From the NCBI GenBank assembly GCA_031253985.1, contig JAIRVH010000102.1, forward strand, positions 1 through 64,000: a stretch of 64,000 nucleotides of DNA, written 5' to 3'. The notes under the pieces are model-generated. The model was not told the DNA's origin. It ran no database searches and saw only the letters and a list, made by a program, of their open reading frames with translations. Shown piece by piece: positions 1 through 8,702 of the stretch (the stretch's first letter is position 1; each line of letters starts with the position of its first letter). This DNA is from Sphingobacterium sp. Lineage in GTDB: Bacteria; Bacteroidota; Bacteroidia; Sphingobacteriales; Sphingobacteriaceae. Made by a program: the position numbers and the translations under genes.

Positions 1-51
1 TATAGTCAATATAACTCTTCCACACTGCAAATAAATCGATCTAATATTCTT

Positions 52-2235
52 ATGAAGAAAAAGAAGAAAATAATAATTTCAAATAGACTGCCGATACAAA
101 TAGAACGAAAAAAAGAAAAACTAATCATCAAGCCGAGTGCAGGCGGACTGGCAACTGGTTTAAATTCCGCTTTTGATACGGAAGAAATACTTTGGGTTGG
201 CTGGCCGGGAATTGTCCCCAAAGATGAAGCGGAAAAAGAAAAGATTATTGAGCTTCTCAAACCGATGAACTTGCTTCCTGTTTTTTTATCAAAAGATGAA
301 ATACGCAATTTCTACGAAGGTTATTCCAACGAGGTGCTCTGGCCTATCTGCCACTACCAGCCGAGTTACATTCATTTTGACCGCGAATATTGGAGTACCT
401 ATGTAAACGTAAATAAAAAATTCTGCGAAGCCGCGCTTTCTATTGATCAGCTTTCTGACTTTATCTGGGTTCAGGATTATCAGCTTATGCTGCTCCCTCA
501 ACTGCTACGTTCAGAAAATCAAGAGCTCAACATCGGTTATTTTCACCATATCCCCTTTCCTTCGGAGGAACTCTTTATGAACATTCCGCAACGTAAAGAA
601 TTGGTCGAAGGTTTACTGGGAGCAGATCTAATTGGATTTCATACTTTCGCCGATAGTCAGAACTTTTTAAACGCCTGCAAAAAAATACTGCATGTATCAT
701 CCGGGCATAACCAGCTCAAATACAAAGACCGTCATATATTTGTAGAATCCTTTCCGATGGGGATTGATTTTGATAAATTCGTCGAAGTCAGCAACCAGCC
801 TAAAATCCAAGCTATTGCAACTCAATTTAGAAGTCATTTTCCCGAGCAGAAAATTATCATATCTGTCGATAGGCTCGATTATAGCAAAGGAATATTAGAA
901 AGACTGCGTGCTTTCCTTACTTTCCTCGAAAAATATCCTGAATGGCATACAAAAGTTGTACTTTATATGCTTATAGTACCCTCTAGGGATAAGGTATCCC
1001 AATACAAAAAGCTGAAAGATGAGATTAACCGGAAGGTGAGTGAAATCAATTCCATTTATGGAAATCTAAGTTGGACACCGGTATTATATTTTTACAAATC
1101 ACTTCCCTTTGAAGAGCTGGTTGGATTATACGTTGCTTCTGATATCTGTATGATTACATCAACGCGGGATGGGATGAATCTCGTTAGTAAAGAATATATT
1201 GCCAGTAAGACTTTATCAAAAGGTGTATTGATTTTAAGTGAGTTCGCGGGTGCTTCTAAAGAGCTCGTTGACGCTTTGATTATTAACCCCTATAATCGGA
1301 CAGAAACCGCGGACAGTATTTACCAAGCGCTTAAAATGTCGCCCGAAGAAATACAGGAACGTGCCGACGCCAATATTCAGATTATACAGAAGTTTAATGT
1401 GCAGCATTGGGTTCAGCTCTTTACCAATCGCCTGGCCGAAACCAAAGCCATACAACGTGACGAATGGGCAAGGCGAATCTCGGATAAGGTCTTTAATAGC
1501 ATTTCAGAAAGATATAGCAAAAGTAGCAATAGACTCTTTTTCCTGGATTATGACGGCACATTGGTCAAATTCCAAAATCACGCCCAAAAAGCAACACCGA
1601 CAACCTTACTCTATAATCTTTTGGATAATATTATTTCCGATCCGCTCAATACATTGGTCATCATAAGTGGCCGGTCACAGGAAAGTCTATCTTCCTGGTT
1701 TGATGGCCGGTCTTACTATTTGGTTGCCGAACACGGTATCTGGTCTAATTTCCCAAATTTCAGTTGGTCTTACAAAAAAGGGTTAGCACTGCATTGGATG
1801 CCCGAAGTGAAAAAGCTAATGGAAAAATTAGCCGACCAGACCCCGGGGGCTTACATCGAAGTTAAGCCCTACTCGTTAGCCTGGCATTATCGGAAAGTAG
1901 AACTCGGTCTGGGAGAACTCAAAGCTACAGAACTTAAAGAGGTTTTAAATCCAATGCTGAATGACTACGGTCTGCAATTACTGGATGGAAATGCTGTCAT
2001 TGAGGTAAAAAATACGGAAGTGAATAAGGGGAAAGCAGCATTGGAAATCGCTGGACACATTAAAGCGGATTTTCTGCTGGCTATTGGTGACGACATCACC
2101 GATGAGGACTTATTCAAATACCTGCCTCCATCAACCATAAGTATCAAAGTGGGCAGCAACAAATCTGCAGCAAAATATTATTTAGATGAACAGGAAGATG
2201 TTCTTCAATTTTTGAATCAACTTATCGTAAAATAA
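52..2235 (+). CDS. Bifunctional trehalose-6-phosphate synthase/phosphatase (OtsA-OtsB fusion)
   Basis: Predicted to make trehalose in the cytoplasm. The N-terminal GT20 domain joins UDP-glucose and glucose-6-phosphate to trehalose-6-phosphate; the C-terminal HAD domain removes the phosphate. The GT20 part (about residues 1-470) shows NRLP at 11-14, GGLATGL at 31-37, then WPGIVP, QDYQLMLLP, FHHIPFP and DRLDYSKGI. The phosphatase part starts near residue 490 with the HAD motif DYDGT at about 499-503 and ends with GDDITDED, the acidic HAD motif. Length of 727 aa fits fused synthase/phosphatases. The next gene starts on the last base of this stop (TAATG), so the two are translationally coupled. 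The promoter probably lies before the window. Function is known for the family; osmotic or desiccation stress as the physiological role is inference. Confidence 0.95.
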   Translation: MKKKKKIIISNRLPIQIERKKEKLIIKPSAGGLATGLNSAFDTEEILWVGWPGIVPKDEAEKEKIIELLKPMNLLPVFLSKDEIRNFYEGYSNEVLWPICHYQPSYIHFDREYWSTYVNVNKKFCEAALSIDQLSDFIWVQDYQLMLLPQLLRSENQELNIGYFHHIPFPSEELFMNIPQRKELVEGLLGADLIGFHTFADSQNFLNACKKILHVSSGHNQLKYKDRHIFVESFPMGIDFDKFVEVSNQPKIQAIATQFRSHFPEQKIIISVDRLDYSKGILERLRAFLTFLEKYPEWHTKVVLYMLIVPSRDKVSQYKKLKDEINRKVSEINSIYGNLSWTPVLYFYKSLPFEELVGLYVASDICMITSTRDGMNLVSKEYIASKTLSKGVLILSEFAGASKELVDALIINPYNRTETADSIYQALKMSPEEIQERADANIQIIQKFNVQHWVQLFTNRLAETKAIQRDEWARRISDKVFNSISERYSKSSNRLFFLDYDGTLVKFQNHAQKATPTTLLYNLLDNIISDPLNTLVIISGRSQESLSSWFDGRSYYLVAEHGIWSNFPNFSWSYKKGLALHWMPEVKKLMEKLADQTPGAYIEVKPYSLAWHYRKVELGLGELKATELKEVLNPMLNDYGLQLLDGNAVIEVKNTEVNKGKAALEIAGHIKADFLLAIGDDITDEDLFKYLPPSTISIKVGSNKSAAKYYLDEQEDVLQFLNQLIVK

Positions 2236-4046
2236 TGAGTGAAAATACAACAGACAACAGACATATCTATCAATCTGGAATCATTGGAAATTGTTCCTAC
2301 ATAGCGCACGTTGGCATTGACACAAATATATCGTGGTTGTGTTGGCCATCGTTCGAAGATAGCTTTGTATTCGGCAGTATGATCGATAAAAATCAAGGTG
2401 GAACTTTCAAGATCAGTTCCGAGGACCCTGTCGTGGAAACAAAGCAGTATTACATTAAAAATTCAAACGTCCTTTGCACGGAAATCCATACGGCCTCATA
2501 TGCCTATCGTATCACGGATTTTGCACCACGATTTGAACAATTCGGACGGTATTTTAAACCGTTGATGTTGATACGAAAGATCGAACCGCTTCATGGGGCT
2601 CCCAGCGTCAACATCAGTTGTCAACCTACTGGTGACTATGGGCGTATGGCACTTAAAGCCACACGCGGGAGCAACCATATTCTTTATAGTAACGATCAGA
2701 TTGGAGAACGGATTCGGCTGACTACTGATCTGCCTATTTCCCATTTCTTCCAAGATGAAAGCTGGACGATTATCAGTGAAAATAGATACCTCGTACTTAC
2801 TTATGATGCAGCTTTCGAATCGGCTATCGCGAGCACTGGTGAAGAATTCCTCCATAAGACGCTCAGTTATTGGCAGCGATGGATTAAACACTGCAGTATT
2901 CCCAATATTTATCAAACAGAGGTTATCCGATCAGCACTGGTGCTCAAACTTCACCAATATGAGGACACAGGAGCGATTATTGCCGCATCAACAACTAGTC
3001 TTCCCGAATATCCAGGTTCGGGAAGAAATTGGGATTACCGTTATTGTTGGGTACGTGACAGTTATTACGTCTTAACAGCATTGACGCACATCGGTCAATT
3101 TGAAGAAATGGAAAGCTTTGCAAATTATATTGCCGGCATCACACATCGCAACCCTGGAAGGCTTCAACCTTTGTATGGTATCCTTGGCACCTCCGAACTG
3201 ACAGAACATATTTTACCTAATCTAAAGGGCTATCAGGATAACGGTCCAGTGCGGATTGGCAATCAAGCTTTTGAACATATTCAAAATGATGTATATGGTC
3301 AGGCAATGATTGCCTTGTTACCACTTTTCACGGATCAACGTTTTAAAATCCATGAAAACAAAAATGTATTGGGCTGGGTAAATTTCATTCTCGAAAAGAT
3401 TGAGGCTACTATAGAGGAAAAAGATGCTGGCATCTGGGAGTTTCGAAATTTTGCCAACCACCATTGTTATTCCAATCTTTTTCAATGGGTCGGATGTAAA
3501 GCGGCTTTGTTGATTGCACGTCAGAATGGCTATCAGGATATGGAGGATCGCGCGAATGTCCTCTTAAAAAAAGCAGAAGCTTATATCGAAGCCTGTTATG
3601 ACGAAGAGCGGAAAGTCTATCAAAATGCTGTTAATAGCCGGAATCTAGATGCCAGTACCTTACAGCTCATTGTCATGGATTACCTTGACCCAAAATCGGA
3701 ACGCGCGCTGCATCATCTCGAAATGCTGGAAAAAGAATTAAAAGGTGAAAATGGACTGTTCTACCGATACAAACATCAGGATGATTTTGGCAGGCCAAAA
3801 TCCACATTCTTGGTATGTGCATTTTGGTATGTGGAAGCGCTAGCCTGTGTCGGGCGCCTGGAGGAAGCGAAAGAGATCCTGGAACGCTTGCTGACCTACA
3901 GCAATCACCTTGGGTTATTCAGTGAAGATGTTACAGAGGATAATGGCAGCCAGTGGGGAAATTTTCCACAAGCCTACAGTCATGTCGGATTGATGAATGC
4001 CGTTTATCGTCTAGCCATAAAATTGGATAAACCAATTTTTCATTGA
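2235..4046 (+). CDS. Glycoside hydrolase family 15 protein (glucoamylase/trehalase-like)
   Basis: A 603-aa GH15-type (alpha/alpha)6-barrel enzyme with no signal peptide, so probably cytoplasmic. The N-terminal domain opens with the bacterial GH15 pattern SGIIGNCSYIAHVG and SWLCWPSFEDSFVFGSM. The catalytic domain carries GRNWDYRYCWVRDS. Likely catalytic glutamates are Glu402 (GIWEFR) and Glu564 (LFSEDV). It is coupled to the trehalose synthase gene by a one-base overlap. GH15 includes glucoamylases and trehalases; the partner gene makes trehalase activity, or another role in trehalose turnover, plausible, but substrate cannot be read from sequence. The gene ends 8 nt before a perfect palindrome that acts as its likely terminator. 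Confidence 0.9.
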   Translation: MSENTTDNRHIYQSGIIGNCSYIAHVGIDTNISWLCWPSFEDSFVFGSMIDKNQGGTFKISSEDPVVETKQYYIKNSNVLCTEIHTASYAYRITDFAPRFEQFGRYFKPLMLIRKIEPLHGAPSVNISCQPTGDYGRMALKATRGSNHILYSNDQIGERIRLTTDLPISHFFQDESWTIISENRYLVLTYDAAFESAIASTGEEFLHKTLSYWQRWIKHCSIPNIYQTEVIRSALVLKLHQYEDTGAIIAASTTSLPEYPGSGRNWDYRYCWVRDSYYVLTALTHIGQFEEMESFANYIAGITHRNPGRLQPLYGILGTSELTEHILPNLKGYQDNGPVRIGNQAFEHIQNDVYGQAMIALLPLFTDQRFKIHENKNVLGWVNFILEKIEATIEEKDAGIWEFRNFANHHCYSNLFQWVGCKAALLIARQNGYQDMEDRANVLLKKAEAYIEACYDEERKVYQNAVNSRNLDASTLQLIVMDYLDPKSERALHHLEMLEKELKGENGLFYRYKHQDDFGRPKSTFLVCAFWYVEALACVGRLEEAKEILERLLTYSNHLGLFSEDVTEDNGSQWGNFPQAYSHVGLMNAVYRLAIKLDKPIFH

Positions 4047-4054
4047 CATAAAAC

Positions 4055-4090
4055 AAGATGTGCGATCAATTTAAATTGATCGCACATCTT
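4055..4090. terminator. Perfect 36-nt palindrome, shared terminator
   Basis: Two 18-nt arms with no loop; the left arm is AAGATGTGCGATCAATTT. It sits between the convergent GH15 gene and the csbD-like gene and would fold equally well from either strand. Bidirectional termination is inferred from position. Confidence 0.75.
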
Positions 4091-4130
4091 ATATACTTAT
4101 AGCTACAAGGTATATGACCTTGATAAAATA

Positions 4131-4316
4131 TTACAATTTATCCAGCCAATTTTCTACCTCTTCTTTGGTTTTTCCTGTTTTTTGCTGCAATCTACCCAAC
4201 AGTTCATCTTCTTTTCCTTCCGCATACAACAGATCATCATCAGTTAAATCTGCATATTGTTGTTTTACTTTACCTTTCAGCTCGTTCCAACGGCCTTTCC
4301 ATGTTAAATTACTCAT
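4131..4316 (-). CDS. CsbD family stress-response protein
   Basis: A 61-aa protein with the CsbD pattern: [19 protein letters not shown], then [18 protein letters not shown] near the end. CsbD-like proteins are small, highly charged, probably poorly structured proteins induced by general stress in several bacteria; their molecular role is unknown. Start MSNLTWKG matches the usual CsbD start. It lies 36 nt downstream of an unknown small gene on the same strand and may be cotranscribed. Its 3' end faces the palindromic terminator shared with the trehalose operon. Confidence 0.9.
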   Translation of the reverse strand: MSNLTWKGRWNELKGKVKQQYADLTDDDLLYAEGKEDELLGRLQQKTGKTKEEVENWLDKL

Positions 4317-4352
4317 AAATGCTCCTTTATTTTAAAAATGAAATGTATGTAC

Positions 4353-4622
4353 TTATATTAATGCCTGTTTATACTGATCAAAATGTTCACAGATTTCCTC
4401 AGTCCCGATTTGCTTGCCCATCAAGTCTATAAAACGGTTTTTATACAATGAGAATATGTATAGTCCCGTTGCCAAACTTCCTATGACAAAAATACCTTCA
4501 AGTTCATTGCTCTTCACAAGCTTATTGTTCAGATGGCACTCTTTGAGCAATGGAATGTTATAAGAAGACCATTTGCCCATTTTATCTTTGAGCACCAATC
4601 CAATATTTTTTGTTCCTGTCAT
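4353..4622 (-). CDS. Hypothetical small protein
   Basis: An 89-aa ORF I do not recognise. It is mixed hydrophobic and charged, with a moderately hydrophobic stretch (EGIFVIGSLATGLYIFSLYK) about residues 43-62 that is too polar to be a clear membrane helix. It lies upstream of the csbD-like gene on the same strand with a 36-nt gap, so the two may share a transcript and a stress role (inference). Start and reality are supported only by ORF length and plausible composition. Confidence 0.5.
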   Translation of the reverse strand: MTGTKNIGLVLKDKMGKWSSYNIPLLKECHLNNKLVKSNELEGIFVIGSLATGLYIFSLYKNRFIDLMGKQIGTEEICEHFDQYKQALI

Positions 4623-4747
4623 CGTTTCAGCTTTCTTTTAGAGAAAACATTTACTGTGCTTCAAATGTTTTCTAATTTTTGTCATTTTGAAAAGAATAGG
4701 TCTTTCATACACAAGAGCAAGTAATTATACGGTCGCAACAAAAAAAA

Positions 4748-4776
4748 CATGTTTCCAATTGTCAATTGGAAACATG
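4748..4776 (-). terminator. Intrinsic terminator of the outer-membrane barrel gene
   Basis: Arms of 14 nt (CATGTTTCCAATTG and its exact complement) around one base. On the minus strand the hairpin is followed by a run of seven T (A-run at 4741-4747 on plus), the classical Rho-independent layout. It lies 28 nt after the stop of the 4805-5383 gene. Confidence 0.85.
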
Positions 4777-4804
4777 CTGTTAAAGATTGCTGATACTATT
4801 TCTG

Positions 4805-5383
4805 TTAGCGTTTGCCTGGTAAATAGATTTGAAAACCTAATCCCACGCCTAAACCACTCGCACCACTACCAGTATTTATATTGGCTTTGCTATAGTTGTA
4901 GCCAAAAGTAGCTTCGAGCGCAACAGTCCGGGTAATAAAATGTGCATAGCCGACATTGGCTCCTACCGCCAGCGCGACGTCTTTGCCCCTTGAACTGCCT
5001 GAGATACCGATGTCTCCCTGTCCAAAAAACCTACCTGTAGTTGATCCTGCATTTGGAAAGTAATAACGTACAAATGGTGCGACACCATAGGTCCATTCAT
5101 TATCGGCGTCTTTTTGAGTAGCCAGACCAAGATTTGCCTGCGCACCGATAGCCAATCCATCAGATACAAAATAACCAGCCCTTGGCTGAAGTGCGACATT
5201 AAAAGATTTACCCTCGAAACTATAACCGAGATTACCGATCGATCCACCGACCATCCAATTCCCTTGACGGATAGGTTCAATACCAACGTCAGACGACATC
5301 TGCGGTGTTGTCTCAATTTTCTGAGCATGGGCCTGATACCCAATTCCTGCTGTTATCAATAAAAGTAGTGTCAATTTTCTCAT
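4805..5383 (-). CDS. Outer-membrane beta-barrel protein
   Basis: A 192-aa secreted protein. Residues 1-20 form a signal peptide (MRKLTLLLLITAGIGYQAHA, cleavage before Q21). The mature part has alternating glycine/aromatic beta-strands such as RAGYFVSDGLAIGAQANLGLA, GVAPFVRYYFP, VGANVGYAHFITRTVALEATFGYNYS, and ends in GVGLGFQIYLPGKR. This is typical of small 8-stranded OmpA/OMP_b-brl barrels of Bacteroidota. No peptidoglycan-binding domain follows. The gene is monocistronic with its own terminator. Specific function is unknown. Confidence 0.85.
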   Translation of the reverse strand: MRKLTLLLLITAGIGYQAHAQKIETTPQMSSDVGIEPIRQGNWMVGGSIGNLGYSFEGKSFNVALQPRAGYFVSDGLAIGAQANLGLATQKDADNEWTYGVAPFVRYYFPNAGSTTGRFFGQGDIGISGSSRGKDVALAVGANVGYAHFITRTVALEATFGYNYSKANINTGSGASGLGVGLGFQIYLPGKR

Positions 5384-5530
5384 AGTGTTTTCTATTATCT
5401 AAATTACTTTAGTTTAATAACAAGATCGACAAATGAAAAGTTTTAAATTTATTCTTAAAATGACCGGGCTATCCTTTTTAAAAAAATACAACCAATCATA
5501 TTTCATCGCTGTTCTTACCAAAAAGAAATT

Positions 5531-5881
5531 ATGAATACAACAGTTCAATCTGGCGATGGTATCTCCTATTATTGCCAAAACGGAGCGCTATTCATGAATG
5601 GAATAGAGCCCCTAGACAACGATCCTTCTACCGACAACGGCAGCCGTACCTACACTCCACCAAAAGTTCCTGATCTTGATGATGTAGCACCCGATTTATA
5701 TTATCCAGAGAATACCGAAGGACCTGATCCAAGTGAAGAGGAACAGCGCGACCGTAGTAATAAAGAAAAAATTAATACGGAGGAGGATCAACATAAAGAA
5801 AAACCTGATCATTCAGAAGAAGATATTTATGATGCTGAATCCGATCAGAAAGAAAATGACAAAAAAAACTCCCTCAATTGA
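5531..5881 (+). CDS. Small acidic, low-complexity protein
   Basis: A 116-aa protein of unknown function. The first 45 residues are neutral (TTVQSGDGISYYCQNGALFM); the rest is rich in D, E, P, N and K and looks disordered (PDPSEEEQRDRSNKEK). There is no signal peptide or membrane helix. The TGA stop (5879-5881) lies inside the terminator hairpin that follows. It resembles the 14035-14334 gene in layout: short conserved-looking head, acidic tail with DPxDxDP-like runs, stop codon inside a hairpin. Relationship between the two is only suggested by eye. Confidence 0.7.
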   Translation: MNTTVQSGDGISYYCQNGALFMNGIEPLDNDPSTDNGSRTYTPPKVPDLDDVAPDLYYPENTEGPDPSEEEQRDRSNKEKINTEEDQHKEKPDHSEEDIYDAESDQKENDKKNSLN

Positions 5882-5892
5882 GGGAGTTTTTT
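5863..5892 (+). terminator. Terminator overlapping the stop codon of the acidic small gene
   Basis: Arms of 15 nt (AAAAAACTCCCTCAA and its complement) with no loop bases, ending in TTTTTT. The A-run and T-run make it usable from both strands. The stop codon of the upstream gene is in the right arm. Confidence 0.85.
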
Positions 5893-5939
5893 ATCGGATA
5901 TACTGAAGTCTGAATGATAAAGAAGAGTCCGGAAGATCT

Positions 5940-6191
5940 TTAAGGTTTAGATTTTGATCCATTGATACTGTCTTTTCTAAGCGTGTCTGCCAAACTGGTA
6001 TCTTTCTGCATCGTCATTTTTTGCTGCTCGCTTAAATTGTACCTTGTTTCATCAGCATCACTCGGCGCAATGTTGTCCGATTGACCACTTCCTTCCGATG
6101 GAGTTTTCTTTGAATTTTGACACGAAAATAATAATGTAGCACCAAATATGAGTGTTACTAAACCTGTTGTAAATTTTCTGCTCTTTTCCAT
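5940..6191 (-). CDS. Small lipoprotein, function unknown
   Basis: An 83-aa predicted lipoprotein. Residues 1-23 are a lipoprotein signal (KFTTGLVTLIFGATLLFS) with the lipid-modified Cys24 in LLFSC. The mature part is about 60 residues, polar and probably disordered (KTPSEGSGQSDNIAPSD), so it is likely tethered to a membrane. It lies tail-to-tail with the acidic small gene. On the minus strand AATATTTG (plus 6211-6218, CAAATATT), one mismatch from TAnnTTTG, may be the -7 box. Confidence 0.75.
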   Translation of the reverse strand: MEKSRKFTTGLVTLIFGATLLFSCQNSKKTPSEGSGQSDNIAPSDADETRYNLSEQQKMTMQKDTSLADTLRKDSINGSKSKP

Positions 6192-6245
6192 AGTCTATCT
6201 TGCTTTTGTTTCAAATATTTAGATAAGAACCACATTAAAAGCTAA

Positions 6246-6500
6246 TTAGTTCAACAAAACTGACAAAAAATCGCCATTGGCATTTATGATTACAAAAATG
6301 TACGTTTTTCTTATTTTAATAAACGGGGCTAACCCGTAATTTAGACCTTTCTTAAGGGAACAAATACCCAATTGACCAAGTTCTAATTGATCATTTCTCT
6401 TTATTGGGACACAATTAATATCCCCTTTCTGTAGTGTTTCGGCTACAAAAACAACCAATCCGATTGCATACGTATTTTTCCCATATACCTGTTTAAACAA
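6246..6500 (-). CDS. Doubtful small ORF
   Basis: An 84-aa ORF in the 395-nt gap between the lipoprotein and sigma-factor genes. The translation has a protein-like mix (NTYAIGLVVFVAETLQKGD) but I recognise no family, see no ribosome site and no clear promoter. It may be chance. Nothing else is visible in this gap. Confidence 0.25.
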   Translation of the reverse strand: MFKQVYGKNTYAIGLVVFVAETLQKGDINCVPIKRNDQLELGQLGICSLKKGLNYGLAPFIKIRKTYIFVIINANGDFLSVLLN

Positions 6501-6586
6501 ATTTCAATTGGAATAAAATGGTGAAAGTAGCACTTTAATTGTACTTAATTCCAAAATACACATCAATCAATTTAACAAACGATACT

Positions 6587-7087
6587 ATGAGCAATTCAAA
6601 TTTAAATTTGTTAGTCGAAGAGAAAAGAAGCCTTCTGAAACATTTTGCAGGGAAATTTACAAACGATCCCGACGAAAAAGAAGATCTGATTCAGGAGACT
6701 CTTATTCGTGCCTTAAAATCGATCGATGATTTTATCCGCCATCCTAAATTAATGTCTTGGCTCTATGTGATCATGAAAAATGTATACATTAACCAGTACC
6801 GTAAGGCCAAACGTATAAACGATATCCATGAAACTTATATCGATCTGGAAAGCACCAACACAATAGAATCCAACAAGAGTGACAACAAGTTCATCGCTGA
6901 TGATATTGAAAAAGCAATGTGCAGTTTGTCGGAAGAAAATTATCAAGTATTCCAATTGTTCCTCGAAGGATACAAATATCACGAGATTGCCTCCTATTTT
7001 GGAATGCCTGAAGGTACAATTAAAACCAGAATACACATGACAAGGAAAAAGCTGCAAAAACAGCTTAAAATTTACAGACTAAAGTAA
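6587..7087 (+). CDS. ECF-like sigma-70 family RNA polymerase sigma factor
   Basis: A 166-aa group 4 sigma factor. Region 2 is FTNDPDEKEDLIQETLIRALKSIDDF followed by HPKLMSWLYVIMKNVYINQYRK; region 4 carries the helix-turn-helix EIASYFGMPEGTIKTRIHMTRKKLQKQL. An in-frame start lies 48 nt upstream at 6539, but MSNSNLN at 6587 matches the start of the paralogue at 18710. No anti-sigma factor with a membrane helix lies beside it, so it must be controlled otherwise or the partner is elsewhere. It is followed by an orphan 63-aa gene. It is about half identical by eye to the 18710-19216 gene. Confidence 0.93.
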   Translation: MSNSNLNLLVEEKRSLLKHFAGKFTNDPDEKEDLIQETLIRALKSIDDFIRHPKLMSWLYVIMKNVYINQYRKAKRINDIHETYIDLESTNTIESNKSDNKFIADDIEKAMCSLSEENYQVFQLFLEGYKYHEIASYFGMPEGTIKTRIHMTRKKLQKQLKIYRLK

Positions 7088-7161
7088 AACAAAATATATC
7101 CCTTGAAGTTATCTACTAGAGTAGCTTAACCGTGATCAGAAAATTTGCTAAATAAAAACAT

Positions 7162-7353
7162 ATGAAATCAGAAGTTAAAATAAAGAATCAGCCCAATATG
7201 GTCATTACGCTGATTATCTGTGGCGGTCCCATTGGAAAGAGAAATGGTAAAACCATAATACAGTCGGAAGTTTCGGAAGAAGTGGAGAAGAAACCGATCA
7301 AAGCGGACACAGAGAAAGGTAAAAAGACTTCTTATGTTGATAAAACAAAATAG
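7162..7353 (+). CDS. Hypothetical small basic protein
   Basis: A 63-aa ORF of unknown function starting MKSEVKIKNQPNMVIT. Residues 13-25 are mildly hydrophobic (MVITLIICGGPIG); the rest is lysine/glutamate rich and probably disordered. It lies 74 nt after the sigma factor and just before a strong terminator, so it is probably the last gene of that transcript. I do not recognise it. Confidence 0.5.
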   Translation: MKSEVKIKNQPNMVITLIICGGPIGKRNGKTIIQSEVSEEVEKKPIKADTEKGKKTSYVDKTK

Positions 7354-7365
7354 ATAGAAATTTAC

Positions 7366-7410
7366 CATTAAAAACGGCTGCTTTTTCAGTAAAAGCAGCC
7401 GTTTTTAATG
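7366..7410 (+). terminator. Strong intrinsic terminator
   Basis: Perfect 20-nt arms (left arm CATTAAAAACGGCTGCTTTT) around a 5-nt loop, with T-run in the right arm. It closes the sigma factor/63-aa gene transcript. Confidence 0.9.
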
Positions 7411-7727
7411 CCTTTCCCTATTTTATCTATTGTTAGCCTACCCCCACTCTTTTCTGTATAAAACCCTTGCTGTATGTAAATAATACGCATCTTATTTTTT
7501 TCGAAAACCGGAGATATCGCTCATCCGTTCTTAATAGAGATTAACAATGTGCATATCAGCAAAAAATAAACAACACCTGATAAATGACAATACTTCGATC
7601 ATATACAGATCAACAGTGATCGAATTGTAACTTATTAAAGGACGACTGATTTATTCGTACACATACACATACAAAATTTAGATAGCATTTTGGGATTTAA
7701 AAATACGTTGATTTTGGACATTATTAT
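7411..7727. other. Intergenic region with one inverted repeat
   Basis: No coding region of note. The only structure I see is TTCGATCA at 7594-7601 and its exact complement TGATCGAA at 7617-7624, separated by 15 nt, about 100 nt before the topoisomerase start. It could be an operator or a hairpin. The promoter of the topoisomerase gene should be here but I cannot place it. Confidence 0.4.
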
Positions 7728-8702
7728 ATGAAAGTAAAAGCTGGTTATACAAGAAAGAAAATAGGCAAGTCTTTTAAATATTTCGATACATCGGGAAACG
7801 AAGTATCTGATCAAAAGATCTTAGAAAGAATTACAAAACTGGTTATCCCACCCAACTGGAAGGATGTATGGATTGCCAAAAGTGCCAACAGTGATCTGCA
7901 AGCTTTTGGATTCGACCAAAAAGAACGTAAACAATATATTTATCATGCGAAATTCGTTAACCAACGGCAGGCGGCAAAGTTCAGTAATATTCTTTTTATG
8001 GGTAAATACTTACAGGAATTAAGAAAAATCAGCACTAAACACCTCAAACATCAGGACTGGGATATGGATAAGTTATGTGCAATTGCATTTAAAATAATGG
8101 ACAGTACATTAATCCGTATCGGCAATAAACGCTATACCCTTACCAATAAGTCTTATGGCCTGAGTACACTGGAAAAAAGGCACGTTACCATCGAAAATAA
8201 CAAGATATCTTTGGCTTATAAAGGCAAAAAGGGTGTTTTTCAGCAAAAGTCCTGGTCCAATAAGCAGCAGGCTAAACTTTTGGAAGAACTTCTAAAAATG
8301 AAAGGCAAAAGAATATTTCAGATTGATAGCGCTACATGCGAAAGCACTTTCTGTGGTGCCGCCTTTAATCACTATCTCCGGGAGAATTCTAAGGGCCAGA
8401 TCAGCTGCAAAAGTATCCGTATCTGGGGAGCTAGTCGCGAAGCTTTTTATCAGCTCGCCCAAACAAAACCGGCAGAAACACTTAATGCACGAAAAAGACA
8501 GTTAAATAAAGTCATTAAACAGGTTGCCGAGCAACTCGGCAATACGAAGACTGTTTCGCAGACTTACTATATCCACCCTGCCATACAACGTTTGTTTATG
8601 GAAGGAAAATTCCCCAGCATAAATAGTAAATTACCACTAGCGAAGTTGGAGGATAAATTATACCGTTTTTTACTTAAAAATGCCGATCAAGCGACAATTT
8701 AA
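7728..8702 (+). CDS. DNA topoisomerase IB (poxvirus type)
   Basis: A 324-aa type IB topoisomerase that relaxes supercoils by a transient 3'-phosphotyrosine link. The N-terminal domain shows KYFDTSGNEVSD and IPPNWKDVWI, typical of bacterial TopIB. The catalytic domain carries LIRIGNKRYTLTNKSYGLSTL (catalytic Arg), SIRIWGAS (second Arg) and the nucleophile in YYIHP, most likely Tyr281 by alignment to the SYxHP motif. The C-terminal extension is short. It ends tail-to-tail with the FAD oxidoreductase gene, sharing the bases TTAA. The Ku gene nearby hints at a DNA-maintenance neighbourhood (inference). Confidence 0.93.
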   Translation: MKVKAGYTRKKIGKSFKYFDTSGNEVSDQKILERITKLVIPPNWKDVWIAKSANSDLQAFGFDQKERKQYIYHAKFVNQRQAAKFSNILFMGKYLQELRKISTKHLKHQDWDMDKLCAIAFKIMDSTLIRIGNKRYTLTNKSYGLSTLEKRHVTIENNKISLAYKGKKGVFQQKSWSNKQQAKLLEELLKMKGKRIFQIDSATCESTFCGAAFNHYLRENSKGQISCKSIRIWGASREAFYQLAQTKPAETLNARKRQLNKVIKQVAEQLGNTKTVSQTYYIHPAIQRLFMEGKFPSINSKLPLAKLEDKLYRFLLKNADQATI

